DNA of 31,335 nucleotides from an uncultured Oscillospiraceae bacterium (GCA_910578575.1 CAJTQP010000025.1:1-31335), one strand, 5' to 3'. Counted from the stretch's first letter, positions 14,671 to 24,092 are shown. Notes: generated from the letters alone by a model not told the origin. Numbers and translations are program-made.

Positions 14671-15924
14671 CTATCTTGTCGTGCGCCGTATCCTGCCTCC
14701 CAGGCACCCCAGGGCGGTTTCCAGCCGCTCATAGCCCCGGTCGATGTGCTCCAGGCCATAGACCTGGCTGCACCCCTGGGCCCCCAAGGCGGCGATGGTC
14801 AGGGCCGCCCCGCCCCGCAGGTCGGTGGCCTTCACCGAGGCCCCCTGGAGGGGCGCGCCGCAGATGCGGGCGGTGTCGCCCTCCACCTGGATACGAGCCC
14901 CCATGCGGCAGAGCTGCTGGGTATAGCGGAAGCGGCGGTCGAAAATGGTCTCGGTGATGGCGCTCTCCCCCTGGGCCTTGGCCAAAACCGCCGCCAACAG
15001 GGGCTGGGCGTCTGTGGGAAAGCCGGGGTAGGGCGCGGTGACGATGGGGCCGATGCCCCGCAGCGCCCCCTGGCGGCGCACCGCCAGCCCCCGCTGGGTC
15101 TCCCAAATCTGGCAGCCAGCGGCGGTGAGGGCCTGGAGCACCGGGGCCACTGCCCCGCCCTGGGCGGCCAACAGCTCCCCTTCTCCCCCGGCGGCGGCCA
15201 CCGCGCACAGGTAGGTGGCGGTGACGATGCGGTCAGGCATGACGCTGTGCTCCCCTGGGTGCAGAGGCACCCCGCCATAGACCACGATCCGCTGGGTCCC
15301 ACCGCCGCTGATGTTCGCCCCGCAGGCCCGGAGGAAGTTTTGCAGATCTACGATCTCCAGCTCCTGGGCGGCGTTGCAGATCTCCGTGACCCCCTGGGCC
15401 CCGCAGGCCGCCAGCATGGCGTTCTCCGTGGCCCCCACACTGGGGAAGGGCAGGACGATCCGGTTCCCCCGGAGCCGGGGGCAGCGGCAGCTCAGACGGC
15501 CCCCCCGGTCCAGCACCTCCGCCCCCAGCAGCCGCAGGGCCCGGAGGTGGAGGTCAATGGGGCGCTCCCCCAGGGCGCAGCCCCCTGGCCAGCAGGCGAT
15601 GGCCTCGCCGCTGCTGGCCAGCAGGGACCCCAAAAAGAGCACGGAGGCCCGCATCTGTCCCATCAGGCGGTCGGGCACGGCACAGCCCCGGCGGTGGATG
15701 GTGTTCACCACCACGGTGCTGCCCTCCCGCCGCACCTGGCAGCCCAGGCAGGACAGAATGGCCAGGGCCGCGGCAATGTCCGTTAAGTCCGGACAGTTAT
15801 GTAAGACGTGCTCCCCTGGCGCCAGCAGCGTGGCCGCCAGAATGGGTAGGGCGCTGTTCTTGGCCCCGTGGACGGCGACGCAGCCCTCCAGGGGAACGCC
15901 TCCCTGCACTGCAAAATATTCCAT
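14671..15924 (-). CDS. murA: UDP-N-acetylglucosamine 1-carboxyvinyltransferase
   Basis: 417 residues. Transfers enolpyruvate from phosphoenolpyruvate to UDP-GlcNAc, the first committed step of peptidoglycan synthesis, in the cytoplasm. AKNSALPILA near residue 21 supplies the Lys22-Asn23 pair; the loop PGGCALGERPIDLH has Cys116, the residue alkylated by fosfomycin, so sensitivity at the target is expected; GFPTDAQPLL carries the catalytic Asp. The ATG at 15922-15924 follows GGGGGAG. Placed between murG and divIB, the position usually taken by murB or murC in other clusters. Firmicutes often have two murA genes; whether this is the only one cannot be seen. Confidence 0.97.
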   Translation of the reverse strand: MEYFAVQGGVPLEGCVAVHGAKNSALPILAATLLAPGEHVLHNCPDLTDIAAALAILSCLGCQVRREGSTVVVNTIHRRGCAVPDRLMGQMRASVLFLGSLLASSGEAIACWPGGCALGERPIDLHLRALRLLGAEVLDRGGRLSCRCPRLRGNRIVLPFPSVGATENAMLAACGAQGVTEICNAAQELEIVDLQNFLRACGANISGGGTQRIVVYGGVPLHPGEHSVMPDRIVTATYLCAVAAAGGEGELLAAQGGAVAPVLQALTAAGCQIWETQRGLAVRRQGALRGIGPIVTAPYPGFPTDAQPLLAAVLAKAQGESAITETIFDRRFRYTQQLCRMGARIQVEGDTARICGAPLQGASVKATDLRGGAALTIAALGAQGCSQVYGLEHIDRGYERLETALGCLGGRIRRTTR

Positions 15925-15991
15925 GGTGTTTCTCCCCCGATCCTGGTCTGTGTGTGCTCAGGCCATTCTATGTCGGGGGAGGGAAATGGGT

Positions 15992-17104
15992 TCAGGATTC
16001 CCGCAAAAGCGCGGTGAGGGTGTCGTAGATCTTCTCCGCCGCGTCGGGCACCCCCATGGAGGACATTCCCTGGGACATATCCCGCAGACGCTGGGGGGAT
16101 GCCAGCAGCTCTGCGGCGGTTTGGTAGAGCCGCTCCCCGCTGCACACCGGCTCCAGCAGCACCACTGCCCCGCCCTGCTGGGCCAGGACATTGGCGTTGC
16201 GCTCCTGGTGGTGGTTGGTGACGTTGGGGGAGGGGACGATCACCGCGGGCTTGCCGATGGCGGTGAGCTCTGACAGGGTGGAGGCTCCCCCCCGGCACAG
16301 CACCAGATCTGCCGCCGCCATCACCGTAGGCATATCGTAGATATACTCCCGGAGCTGGAGCTCTGGGGGCAGGGCCGTCCCCTGAAGGTCCGCCTCCATC
16401 TGGGCAAAATCCCGGCCGGCCCCGTGGATGTGGTGGAAGGTGGGGGGCTGCTGGGCAGCCAGGCGAAAGAAATCCACCATATACCGGTTCATCACCTCCG
16501 CCCCCAGGCTCCCCCAGTAGGACAGGAGCAGGGGCCGGTCATCCTGGATGCCCAGGGCCTGCCGGGCCTCCTTGCGGGTCTGGAAAAAGCCATCCCGCAC
16601 CGGGGTGCCGGTAACCACCACCTTGTCCTTATCATGATAGTGCTCCCTGGACTCCTCATAGCCCACCATCACCCGGTCAGCGATCTTTGCCAACTGCTGG
16701 GTGGTGAGCCCCGGTACGGCGTTGGACTCATGGACTGCCGTGGGGATGCCCCGCTTGGCGGCGGCGTGGACCACCGGGTAGGAGGCATAGCCCCCGGTGC
16801 CCACCACCAAGTCCGGCTGGAAGCGGTCCAGGATGTCCGTGGCCTCCCGGCGGGACAGGTGCAGGTTGCGCAGGGTCTGCAAATTGTGCTTCACCCCCGC
16901 AGGGCTGAGACTGCGCCAAAAGGAGCTGATGGTCACCGTCTCCAGAGGGAAGCCCTCCTTCGGCACCAGCCGCTCCTCCATGCCGCCCTTGGCCCCCACA
17001 AAGAGGACCTGGCAATTCTCCTGGCGTTCCTGAAACATGCGGGCCAAGGCCACAGCGGGGTTGATGTGCCCCGCCGTGCCGCCGCAGGTGAAAAGAACTC
17101 GCAT
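15992..17104 (-). CDS. murG: Lipid II synthase MurG
   Basis: 370 residues, the GT28-family transferase adding GlcNAc from UDP-GlcNAc to lipid I at the inner membrane face. N-terminal CGGTAGHINPAVALA binds the lipid side; GTGGYASYP, HESNAVPGLTTQ and the C-terminal CRGGASTLSE region bind the donor nucleotide. Length is normal for Firmicutes. The ATG at 17102-17104 follows AAGGAG; the gene starts 25 bases after the SEDS gene, in the order common to sporulating Firmicutes. Confidence 0.97.
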   Translation of the reverse strand: MRVLFTCGGTAGHINPAVALARMFQERQENCQVLFVGAKGGMEERLVPKEGFPLETVTISSFWRSLSPAGVKHNLQTLRNLHLSRREATDILDRFQPDLVVGTGGYASYPVVHAAAKRGIPTAVHESNAVPGLTTQQLAKIADRVMVGYEESREHYHDKDKVVVTGTPVRDGFFQTRKEARQALGIQDDRPLLLSYWGSLGAEVMNRYMVDFFRLAAQQPPTFHHIHGAGRDFAQMEADLQGTALPPELQLREYIYDMPTVMAAADLVLCRGGASTLSELTAIGKPAVIVPSPNVTNHHQERNANVLAQQGGAVVLLEPVCSGERLYQTAAELLASPQRLRDMSQGMSSMGVPDAAEKIYDTLTALLRES

Positions 17105-17129
17105 GGTTACTCCTTCCCATAGCCTCTGG

Positions 17130-18344
17130 CTATGTCACGGGATTTTGTCGGGATATGGCCAACACCAACCCCATTTCCGCCAACTGGATCACTAGGGCGG
17201 TGCCTCCGGCGCTGAAGAAGGGCATGGAGATGCCCGTCACCGGGAAGAGGTTGGTCACCACCGCCACGTTGGCGAACACCTGGAAGGCAAACAGGGTCAT
17301 GATGCCCACGATCATCAGAGAGCCAAAGCGGTCCTTGGCGTGAAGGGCCAGCCAATAGCCCCGGATAATCAGCAGGGCAAAGAGGAACAGGATCAAAGCT
17401 GCTCCCACCAGCCCCAGCTCCTCACAGACGATGGCAAAAATAAAGTCGTTTTGGGGTTCCGGTAAGTAGAGGAATTTTTGCCGTCCCTGGCCCAGGCCCA
17501 CCCCAAAGAGGCCCCCGGAACCGATGGCCAGTAGGGACTGGATGGGCTGCAAGCCCTTGCCCTGGGGGTCCAGCCAGGGGTTCTGCCAGAGCTGAACGCG
17601 GGAGGTCATGTAGGGTGTGGCCAAAATCAAAATGGTCAGTGCGCCGCCCACCAGGGCGCCTCCGGCGGCGAACCAGCCCACGGAGATGCCCCCGGCAAAG
17701 AGGATGGCCGCCGCGATGACCACCATCTGGATGGTGGCGGACATGTGGGGCTCCAGGTATAGCAGGCCCACCATGATGGCAATGACCAGGGCATAGGGGA
17801 TGAGCTCAAAGAAGCCGATGCGCTCCAGGAAGTTGCCAAAGCGGCCCAGGGGGCTGCGGCGGTTGAACTCCAAGTGTGTGCGCTCCTCTCGCTTGGCCAG
17901 GCGGGAGGAGAAGTAGATGATCAGGGCGATCTTCCCCACCTCTGAGGGCTGCCACTGCACCGGGTATTTCAGCCAGCGGGTGGCACCGCCGGAGGTATAG
18001 CCCAGCCCCGGCACCTTCACCGCCAGCATCAGGATACAGGCTAGGATGAAAATGGGGATGGCCAGCCCCGCCAGGCCGCTGTAGTTCACCCGCGACACCA
18101 GATATAGCACGCAAAAGCCCAGCACGGCATAGATCGCCTGCCGGGTGAAGTAGTGGAAGGGGTCATGGCCGGTGCGGTTCTGCACGTCATACCAGGCTGT
18201 GGGGTAGGAGGCGGAGAGCAGCATCACCAGGCCGATGATGACCAGCAGAATGGTCAGCAGCAGAAAGGGGGTATCCACCTGCCCCCGGCTTTGGTGCCTG
18301 GGCTTGAGCCTGCGCCGCTCTTTGGTTTTCGTTCGACTTGCCAC
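17130..18344 (-). CDS. spoVE: SEDS peptidoglycan glycosyltransferase, SpoVE/FtsW type
   Basis: 404 residues with about ten membrane helices. It polymerises lipid II at the septum (FtsW) or spore cortex (SpoVE) with a class B PBP. Diagnostic stretches: RWLKYPVQWQPSEVGKIALI, EPHMSATIQMVV, LPEPQNDFIFAIVCEELGLV and VTGISMPFFSAGGTALV near the C-terminus. The start is a GTG at 18342-18344, chosen because GGGAGG lies 7 bases upstream; the longer in-frame sequence upstream is non-membrane translation of the mraY end. mraY is followed directly by this gene, without murD. Sequence cannot decide between division and cortex roles; with a single SEDS/PBP pair here it may serve division, cortex or both. 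Confidence 0.93.
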   Translation of the reverse strand: MASRTKTKERRRLKPRHQSRGQVDTPFLLLTILLVIIGLVMLLSASYPTAWYDVQNRTGHDPFHYFTRQAIYAVLGFCVLYLVSRVNYSGLAGLAIPIFILACILMLAVKVPGLGYTSGGATRWLKYPVQWQPSEVGKIALIIYFSSRLAKREERTHLEFNRRSPLGRFGNFLERIGFFELIPYALVIAIMVGLLYLEPHMSATIQMVVIAAAILFAGGISVGWFAAGGALVGGALTILILATPYMTSRVQLWQNPWLDPQGKGLQPIQSLLAIGSGGLFGVGLGQGRQKFLYLPEPQNDFIFAIVCEELGLVGAALILFLFALLIIRGYWLALHAKDRFGSLMIVGIMTLFAFQVFANVAVVTNLFPVTGISMPFFSAGGTALVIQLAEMGLVLAISRQNPVT

Positions 18345-18403
18345 AAGAATCCCTCCCGGATGGATGACGGCCCCGGCCCACTGCTGCCCGCGTCCCGCCG
18401 GGC

Positions 18404-19429
18404 TCACAGGGCGGAGAACCGCCCCATGACGCCAAAGTAGGCCAGGACACAAAAGACCAGGGTGATGCCGGCAAAGGTGAACACTAACTTCTTCTCGCTC
18501 CAGCCGCCCAGCTCCAGGTGGTGGTGCAGGGGGGCCATGCGGAAGATCCGCTTGCCATGGGTGGCCTTGAAGTAAAAGATCTGAATGATATCGGATAAGG
18601 TCTCCGCGATGTAGATGATCCCCACGGGGATCAAAATCAGGGGCATATCCAGAGCGAAGGCCATGCCGCACACAGCCCCCCCCAGGAAGAGGGAGCCGGT
18701 GTCCCCCATAAAGACCTTGGCCGGGTAAAAGTTATGCACCAGGAAGCCCGCCAAGGCCCCGCACAGGGCCGCGGCAAAGAGGGTCATACCCAAGCTCTCC
18801 TGCCGCTGCCAATGGAGGTAGGCATAGCCAAAGGAGCAGGCAAAGAAGGCGCACACCGGCAGGGTCACCCCCGCCGCCAGGCCGTCGATGCCGTCGGTGA
18901 TGTTCACGGCGTTCACCGACCCGGTGATCACCAGGGCGGCAAAAATCAGATACACCACCCAGGGCAGATGCAGCTCCACCCCGAAGAAGGGCACGTACAG
19001 GTTGGGGGACAAGATCCCCATGGACCGCAGCAGGGCCAGGAAGCACAGGGCCGCCGCCAGCTGCAACAGAAACTTCTGGCTGGCAGACAGGCCGGTGTTC
19101 TCCTTTTTCTTCACCTTGGCGTAGTCATCCAAAAAGCCGATGACGCCGAACACCCCGGCAAAGAGGAGCACCACCACCGCCGTCAGCTCTCCCGCCATGA
19201 TGTCCTGGATGTTCAGCACCAGGACCACGATGGCGGTGGCCGCGATGAACATGATCCCACCCATGGTGGGGGTCCCCTGCTTCGCCATGTGCCAGGTGGG
19301 TCCGTCCTCCTTGATGGATTGGCCGGCCTTCAGCCGGCGCAGGGCTGGGATCAGGCTTTTTCCCAGCAGGGCACTGATGATAAATCCCGCCACAAGGGCG
19401 ACGATACTTCTTCCGACAATGGACTCCAT
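18404..19429 (-). CDS. mraY: Phospho-MurNAc-pentapeptide translocase (lipid I synthase)
   Basis: 341 residues, ten membrane helices. Couples phospho-MurNAc-pentapeptide to undecaprenyl phosphate. Active-site motifs: LDDYAKVKKKENTGL, NITDGIDGLAAG, FMGDTGSLFLG and the MAPLHHHLELGGWSE loop. The start is the ATG at 19427-19429 with GGAGG 8 bases before; a TTG eight codons upstream is less likely. murE ends 92 bases upstream, and a perfect TATAAT overlaps the murE stop, so an internal promoter is possible. murF, usual partner just upstream, is absent. Confidence 0.97.
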   Translation of the reverse strand: MESIVGRSIVALVAGFIISALLGKSLIPALRRLKAGQSIKEDGPTWHMAKQGTPTMGGIMFIAATAIVVLVLNIQDIMAGELTAVVVLLFAGVFGVIGFLDDYAKVKKKENTGLSASQKFLLQLAAALCFLALLRSMGILSPNLYVPFFGVELHLPWVVYLIFAALVITGSVNAVNITDGIDGLAAGVTLPVCAFFACSFGYAYLHWQRQESLGMTLFAAALCGALAGFLVHNFYPAKVFMGDTGSLFLGGAVCGMAFALDMPLILIPVGIIYIAETLSDIIQIFYFKATHGKRIFRMAPLHHHLELGGWSEKKLVFTFAGITLVFCVLAYFGVMGRFSAL

Positions 19430-19492
19430 GTCCCGCACCTCCGCGTTTTTCAACGTCTGTTCTCTCTCGTTTCCCCGCAGGTCCGTCTCTTC

Positions 19493-19549
19493 TTCGGGCC
19501 ATGGGAGTTGACAAACATTTATTATATCTCATCTTGCCGGAAAAAGGAA
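19493..19549 (-). promoter_or_regulatory. Possible internal promoter before mraY
   Basis: TATAAT (rc of 19521-19526) overlaps the murE stop codon; the best -35, 17 bases upstream, is only TTCCTT. TTTGTCAA, near a Spo0A box, lies just downstream of the -10. Weak evidence. Confidence 0.25.
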
Positions 19550-20970
19550 GCAATTTCTTCGCGTTCGTCCAAATGAATTTTTTCTGTGCCGATCTCCTGG
19601 TAAGTCTCATGGCCTTTTCCCGCCAGAAGGAGCACATCTCCCGCCCGGCCCATGGCCAAAAGCTCCCGGATGGCCGCCCGGCGGTCTGCCTGGCGGTGGT
19701 AGGCGGTGAAGCCGGGGGGAAAGCCCGCCTCCACCTCATCCAGGATGGTCTCCGGGTCCTCGGTGCGGGGATTGTCGGAGGTGAGGAGGAGGAAGTCCGC
19801 CAGCTCTGCCGCGATCTCCCCCATGATGGGGCGCTTGCTCCGGTCCCGGTCCCCTCCGCAGCCGAAGAGGCACAGGAGCCGGCAGGCGGTGCCCCCCCTG
19901 GCGGTGGTGAGGACCTTCTCCAGGGCGTCGGGGGTGTGGGCGTAGTCGATGAGCACCGTGTAGGGTGCGGGGACGGGGACCACCTCCACCCTGCCCTTCA
20001 CCCCCTGGCTTCCCGCCAGGGCCGCCGCGATGGCGGAGATGGGGATGCCCAGCTCCCGGCAGCAGGCGATGACCCCCAGGGCGTTGTACACGCTAAAGGC
20101 CCCAGGGATGGGCAGGCACACTGGAAACAGCCCCTCCGGGGCCAGGACCTGGAACTCCACCCGGTCCGGAAAGAGCCGGACGGAGCGGGCCAGCAGCTCC
20201 CCCTCACTGCGGTTCTCCCCAAAGCTGTGGCGTTGGCAGGGGGCAGTCCGGGCGAAGTAGCGGCCGGCGGGGTCGTCGATGTTGAAAAAGCCCGCCTCGC
20301 ACTGCCGGAACAGCAGGCCCTTGGCCTCCCGATAGGCCTCCATGGTGCCGTGGAAGTCCAGGTGGTCCCTGGTGAGGTTGGTGAAAATACCTCCCTTGAA
20401 GTGGAGCCCCGCCGTGCGGCGCAGGGCCAGGGCGTGGGAGGAGACCTCCATCACCACATGGGTGCAGCCTGCCCGAAGCATCCGGGCCAGCAGACACTGG
20501 AGGGTGTAGGGGTCCGGGGTGGTGCGCTGGGCGGGGAGGCTCTCCCCGCCGATGAGGTTCTGGTTGGTGCCGATGAGCCCCACTTTGGCGTGGATGGCCT
20601 GCTCCAGCACCTCTTTCAATAGGTAAGTGGTGGTGGTTTTCCCGTTGGTGCCGGTGACCCCTAACAGGGTCATCCGCCCACCGGGGTCCCCGAACCAGTT
20701 GCGGCAGAGCAGGCCGTAGGCCTCCCTAGGGTCCTCCGCCAGCAGCCAGGGCCCGCCGGGGAAGGGGGGCTGGGCACACACCACGGCAGCCGCCCCCTTC
20801 TCCAGGGCCTCTGAAATGTAGTCGTTTCCGTCCGCCTGGGCTCCCTTCAGGGCCACGAAGAGGCCGCCAGGGGCCAGGGTACGGGTATCGCAGGTGAGAG
20901 AAGTGATTTCAACGTCCTGACCGACTTGGTCTGTCAGGGCAATGCCCCGGCTCAACCGGGATAGCTTCAA
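19522..20970 (-). CDS. murE: UDP-MurNAc-tripeptide synthetase MurE (meso-DAP type)
   Basis: 482 residues, ATP-dependent cytoplasmic ligase adding the third stem-peptide residue. GVTGTNGKTTTTYLL is the P-loop; HLDFHGTMEAYREAK carries the lysine that is carbamylated; the SDNPRTEDP motif (DNPR) is the signature of enzymes using meso-diaminopimelate rather than lysine. The start is TTG at 20968-20970, supported by GGAGG 9 bases upstream and the MKLSRL family N-terminus. It follows the PBP gene by 35 bases. Confidence 0.96.
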   Translation of the reverse strand: MKLSRLSRGIALTDQVGQDVEITSLTCDTRTLAPGGLFVALKGAQADGNDYISEALEKGAAAVVCAQPPFPGGPWLLAEDPREAYGLLCRNWFGDPGGRMTLLGVTGTNGKTTTTYLLKEVLEQAIHAKVGLIGTNQNLIGGESLPAQRTTPDPYTLQCLLARMLRAGCTHVVMEVSSHALALRRTAGLHFKGGIFTNLTRDHLDFHGTMEAYREAKGLLFRQCEAGFFNIDDPAGRYFARTAPCQRHSFGENRSEGELLARSVRLFPDRVEFQVLAPEGLFPVCLPIPGAFSVYNALGVIACCRELGIPISAIAAALAGSQGVKGRVEVVPVPAPYTVLIDYAHTPDALEKVLTTARGGTACRLLCLFGCGGDRDRSKRPIMGEIAAELADFLLLTSDNPRTEDPETILDEVEAGFPPGFTAYHRQADRRAAIRELLAMGRAGDVLLLAGKGHETYQEIGTEKIHLDEREEIASFFRQDEI

Positions 20971-21005
20971 AAGGACACCTCCAATGATCGTCTCCGTTCA
21001 CACCG

Positions 21006-23441
21006 TCATTCTTCCTGCTTCTTTCCCGCCCAGTTGCCGGTCTCGCTGTCCACGCCGGTGTCCTGGTCCGCGGGGGTGGTAAAGCGCACTTCTATGGTAG
21101 TACCGACCTCCACACGGGTGTCGGGGGTGATGGTCTGGGTGAACACCGTCCCCTCCGTGTCGCCGGTGGCGTTGAGGTAGAGGCCCAGAGCCTCCAGGGC
21201 GGCCTTTGCCTGCTCATAGTTCATGCCGCTCAGGTCCGGCACCAGCACCGTGTCCTCGCTGCGGGGGGCGCCCAAGTACAAAACCACGGAGCTCCCCTGG
21301 GGCACCATACTCCCGGCGGTGGGGGCCTGGTCGGTGACCGCCTCCCCCTCCCCTACGGTCCGGCAGTTTAGGCCCAGCTTGGACAGCGCCGCCTGGGCAT
21401 CCGCCACCGGGGTGCCATTGAGCTGGGGCATGGTGATGCCGGTGGTGGTCTCGCTGGTGACACCGGACTTCTGATAGCCTAAGTAATCCATAATGTGGGC
21501 GATGAGTTCTCCGGCCATGGGGCAGGCCATGGAACCGCCGCTGATGTACACCCCGTCGGCGGTCTTGTTGGCGCCGGGGGACACCGGCTGGGGCCAGTCA
21601 TAGGCCAGCAGCACGATGATCTCCGGGTCATCCGCCGGGGCGAAGCCCAGGAAGGACACGATGATGTGGTCCTTACTGTCCAGGGTCTGGGAGGAACCGG
21701 TCTTGCCGCCGATGCGGTAGCCGGCCACGGCGGCGTTGTGTCCAGTGCCGCTGCGCTCTCCCACCACGCTCTCCATAATGGAGCGGACGGTGTCGGAGGT
21801 CTCCTGGCTGATCACCTGGCGGACCTCGGTGGGCTCATGATAGCTCACCACGTTGCCGTCCTGGTCGGTGACGGACTGGACCACGTAGGGCTCCATCAGG
21901 TGGCCGCCGTTGATGACGGCGGACAGGGCGGTAATCAGCTTGATGGGGGTGGTGGTGAAACGCTGGCCGAAGGAGGCGGTGGCCAACTCCGTCTCACCGG
22001 CGGGGCTGAGGAAGAGGTTCTCGTCCCAGAACACGCTGGGGGCCTCCCCCGGCAGCTCAATGCCGGTGGAAGTGGTGAAGCCGAAGTCCTGCCAATACTG
22101 GTAGAATTTCTCCGCCGTCAAGTCCTCACCGATTTTAATCAGGGCCGGGTTGCAGGAGTTCATCACAGCCTTACGCAGGTTCTGGCTGCCATGGCCCCGG
22201 CGGGCGCTGCATCGGATGATCCAGTCGCCCTTCTCCACCGCGCCGGAGCAATAGAAGTGGGAGTTCTCCGAGACCACGCCCTCCTCCAGGGCAGCGGCCA
22301 CCACGATGGGCTTGAAGGTGGAGCCGGGCTCGTAGGAGGTGTTGAGGCACTTATTGTTCCACTGGCGGAACTGGACCTCACTCTCAGCCTTTTCATACTC
22401 CTCCTGGGTAATGCCACCACTCTGGCGCAGTTGGGCCAGTTTGGCCAGCTCTGTGGTGTCCACGATGGCGTTGTAGTCGTTGGGGTCGTAGTCGGGATAG
22501 CTGGCCATGGCCAGCACTGCCCCGGTCTTGGGGTCCATGACCACGCAGAAGCCGCCGTTGGTGACGTCAAACTTCTGAATGCCCTCCTCCACCGCCTTCT
22601 CGGCGTACATCTGGATGGTGCTGTCGATGGTGGTCTGGACGTTATAGCCGTCCACCGCGTCGGTGAAGCTGGAATAGGCGGAGGGCATCTCCGTGCCGCG
22701 GGCGTTCTTGGCCAGGATGGTCAAGCCGTCCTCCCCGGAGAGCTCCCCGTTATATTTGGCCTCCAGGCCGTAGACGCCCACGTTGTTGGCGTTGGTGAAG
22801 CCGATCACCTGGGCGGCCATGGTGCCGTAGGGGTAGTAGCGCTTGGAGTCCGAGGTGAGGTACACCGCGCGGGACAGGTCGTTGTCCACGATGAAGCCCC
22901 GCACCCGGTCGGCCACGTCATCCTCCACCTTCTTGGCCAGCACCTCATAGGCGGAATAGGTCTTGGTCAGGCGCTTGCGGATGTCCTCCTCCTCTATGTC
23001 CAAGATCTCCGACAGCTCGGTGGCGATGGTGTCATAGGCCCACGCCAGCTTTTCTTCTGTCTCTGCGTCGATGGCCTTCTGGGAGCGCTTGTTCTTAAAC
23101 TCGTCGAATTCCTTCACGCTGTCCTTGATGGATTCCTCCAGGTCCCTGGGGGAGAGGACCACGTTTTGTACCGAGCCGCTGATGGCCAGCACCGCGCCGT
23201 TGGTGTCATAAATGGTCCCCCGGCTGGCGGTGGAGGAGATCTCCCTGGTCTGCTGGTTGATCGCCCGCCGTTCCAACTCCTCATGGCGGACCACCTGAAG
23301 CTGCCACAATTTTCCAAAGAGCACCAAAAAGGTCAGCACTCCAAAAATACCCATGAGGATCAGAATCCGCCGCATTCCCTTTCCGCTGATGCGTTGGGCC
23401 TGGGCGTTGTTCTGCTCCCGTTTTCCCGGTCGTAATGCCAC
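21006..23441 (-). CDS. spoVD: Class B penicillin-binding protein, SpoVD/FtsI type, with two PASTA domains
   Basis: 811 residues. A short basic cytoplasmic tail, one membrane helix (about 25-47), the PBP dimerisation domain, the transpeptidase domain and two C-terminal PASTA domains (about 678-730 and 742-790). Catalytic motifs: Ser374 in PGSTFKP, SCN in MNSCNPALIKIG, and KTG in GGKTGSSQT. It cross-links glycan made by the SEDS partner at the septum or in the spore cortex. Bacillus SpoVD has one PASTA domain and PBP2B two, so the two here do not settle which role applies. The start is GTG at 23439-23441 behind AAGGAAGGTGA. An mRNA hairpin lies in the 104-base gap before it. Confidence 0.94.
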   Translation of the reverse strand: MALRPGKREQNNAQAQRISGKGMRRILILMGIFGVLTFLVLFGKLWQLQVVRHEELERRAINQQTREISSTASRGTIYDTNGAVLAISGSVQNVVLSPRDLEESIKDSVKEFDEFKNKRSQKAIDAETEEKLAWAYDTIATELSEILDIEEEDIRKRLTKTYSAYEVLAKKVEDDVADRVRGFIVDNDLSRAVYLTSDSKRYYPYGTMAAQVIGFTNANNVGVYGLEAKYNGELSGEDGLTILAKNARGTEMPSAYSSFTDAVDGYNVQTTIDSTIQMYAEKAVEEGIQKFDVTNGGFCVVMDPKTGAVLAMASYPDYDPNDYNAIVDTTELAKLAQLRQSGGITQEEYEKAESEVQFRQWNNKCLNTSYEPGSTFKPIVVAAALEEGVVSENSHFYCSGAVEKGDWIIRCSARRGHGSQNLRKAVMNSCNPALIKIGEDLTAEKFYQYWQDFGFTTSTGIELPGEAPSVFWDENLFLSPAGETELATASFGQRFTTTPIKLITALSAVINGGHLMEPYVVQSVTDQDGNVVSYHEPTEVRQVISQETSDTVRSIMESVVGERSGTGHNAAVAGYRIGGKTGSSQTLDSKDHIIVSFLGFAPADDPEIIVLLAYDWPQPVSPGANKTADGVYISGGSMACPMAGELIAHIMDYLGYQKSGVTSETTTGITMPQLNGTPVADAQAALSKLGLNCRTVGEGEAVTDQAPTAGSMVPQGSSVVLYLGAPRSEDTVLVPDLSGMNYEQAKAALEALGLYLNATGDTEGTVFTQTITPDTRVEVGTTIEVRFTTPADQDTGVDSETGNWAGKKQEE

Positions 23442-23477
23442 AAAGCGTCACCTTCCTTTTTTCTTTCCGGTAATGCC

Positions 23478-23510
23478 GAGGGCGCAAGAAAACCCCTTTC
23501 TCACGCCCTC
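23478..23510 (-). other. mRNA hairpin between ftsL and the PBP gene
   Basis: In the minus-strand transcript a 14-bp stem forms between GAGGGCGUGAGAAA and UUUCUUGCGCCCUC around a GGGGU loop. Two of the pairs are G-U, so pairing is better in this RNA than in the opposite strand. No U-run follows, so it is not an ordinary terminator; it may be a processing or stability element. Confidence 0.55.
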
Positions 23511-23545
23511 TCTGTCCTGTCTCTTCATACGTATGCGGCCTTCTC

Positions 23546-24058
23546 CTAGAAATATTCCCGCAGGGAATCCATCAGGCCGCTGGCCAGGGCCTTGATCTTC
23601 TCGCTGAGCTTGTTGCTCTGGTAGTACTCCACCGAGTCCGGCTCCGCCAGCTCCAGGGTATAGGTCTGCCAGCTCTGGATCTTCACCATCTGGCCGCTGG
23701 AGAGCATCTGGTTCTCGATCTCCTGCAAGTCATAGGCCAGCTCATACTGGGCCATCAGCTTGCTCTCCTCCGTTTGCAGGCTTCTCAGCTCACTGCGGGC
23801 GTCGAACACCTCGTCGTTCACCATGACAAGCTGCGCATAGCTCATCAGGGTCATGATGACCACCACCACGGTGATCAGCCCCAGCACCGCCAGGCCCGGC
23901 GCGATGAGAAGCTGCCGCTTCGCCGGCTCCTCCTGGACGGCCTTTTTCCGGCGGGAGGCCCGCTGCTCTTGGGGCGCCTCCGGGGCTTTCGGGGGGACTT
24001 CCTCCACCGACGCCGGCCCCTCTGGGTGCAGGTCCACTTGATACACTTGCTCCGTCAC
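23546..24058 (-). CDS. ftsL: FtsL-like septum protein
   Basis: 170 residues: a proline/glutamate-rich cytoplasmic part with a basic patch near 34-48, one membrane helix (about 50-72), then a coiled coil (about 78-118) and a short tail. This topology, and the position between rsmH and the class B PBP, identify it as FtsL, a scaffold that with DivIB and DivIC activates the septal synthase; sequence is poorly conserved in this family. The cytoplasmic part is longer than in Bacillus FtsL (117 residues in total). The start is GTG at 24056-24058 with GAGGTGA 6 bases upstream. Confidence 0.8.
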   Translation of the reverse strand: MTEQVYQVDLHPEGPASVEEVPPKAPEAPQEQRASRRKKAVQEEPAKRQLLIAPGLAVLGLITVVVVIMTLMSYAQLVMVNDEVFDARSELRSLQTEESKLMAQYELAYDLQEIENQMLSSGQMVKIQSWQTYTLELAEPDSVEYYQSNKLSEKIKALASGLMDSLREYF

Positions 24059-24092
24059 GGTCTGTCACCTCATTCCCGTTGCGTTGGTCCTC

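Noticed and set aside
21495..23435. 646-codon open frame antisense to the PBP gene
   Set aside because: Low-complexity Gly/His/Val/Leu translation of the opposite strand of a well-recognised gene; no start signals.
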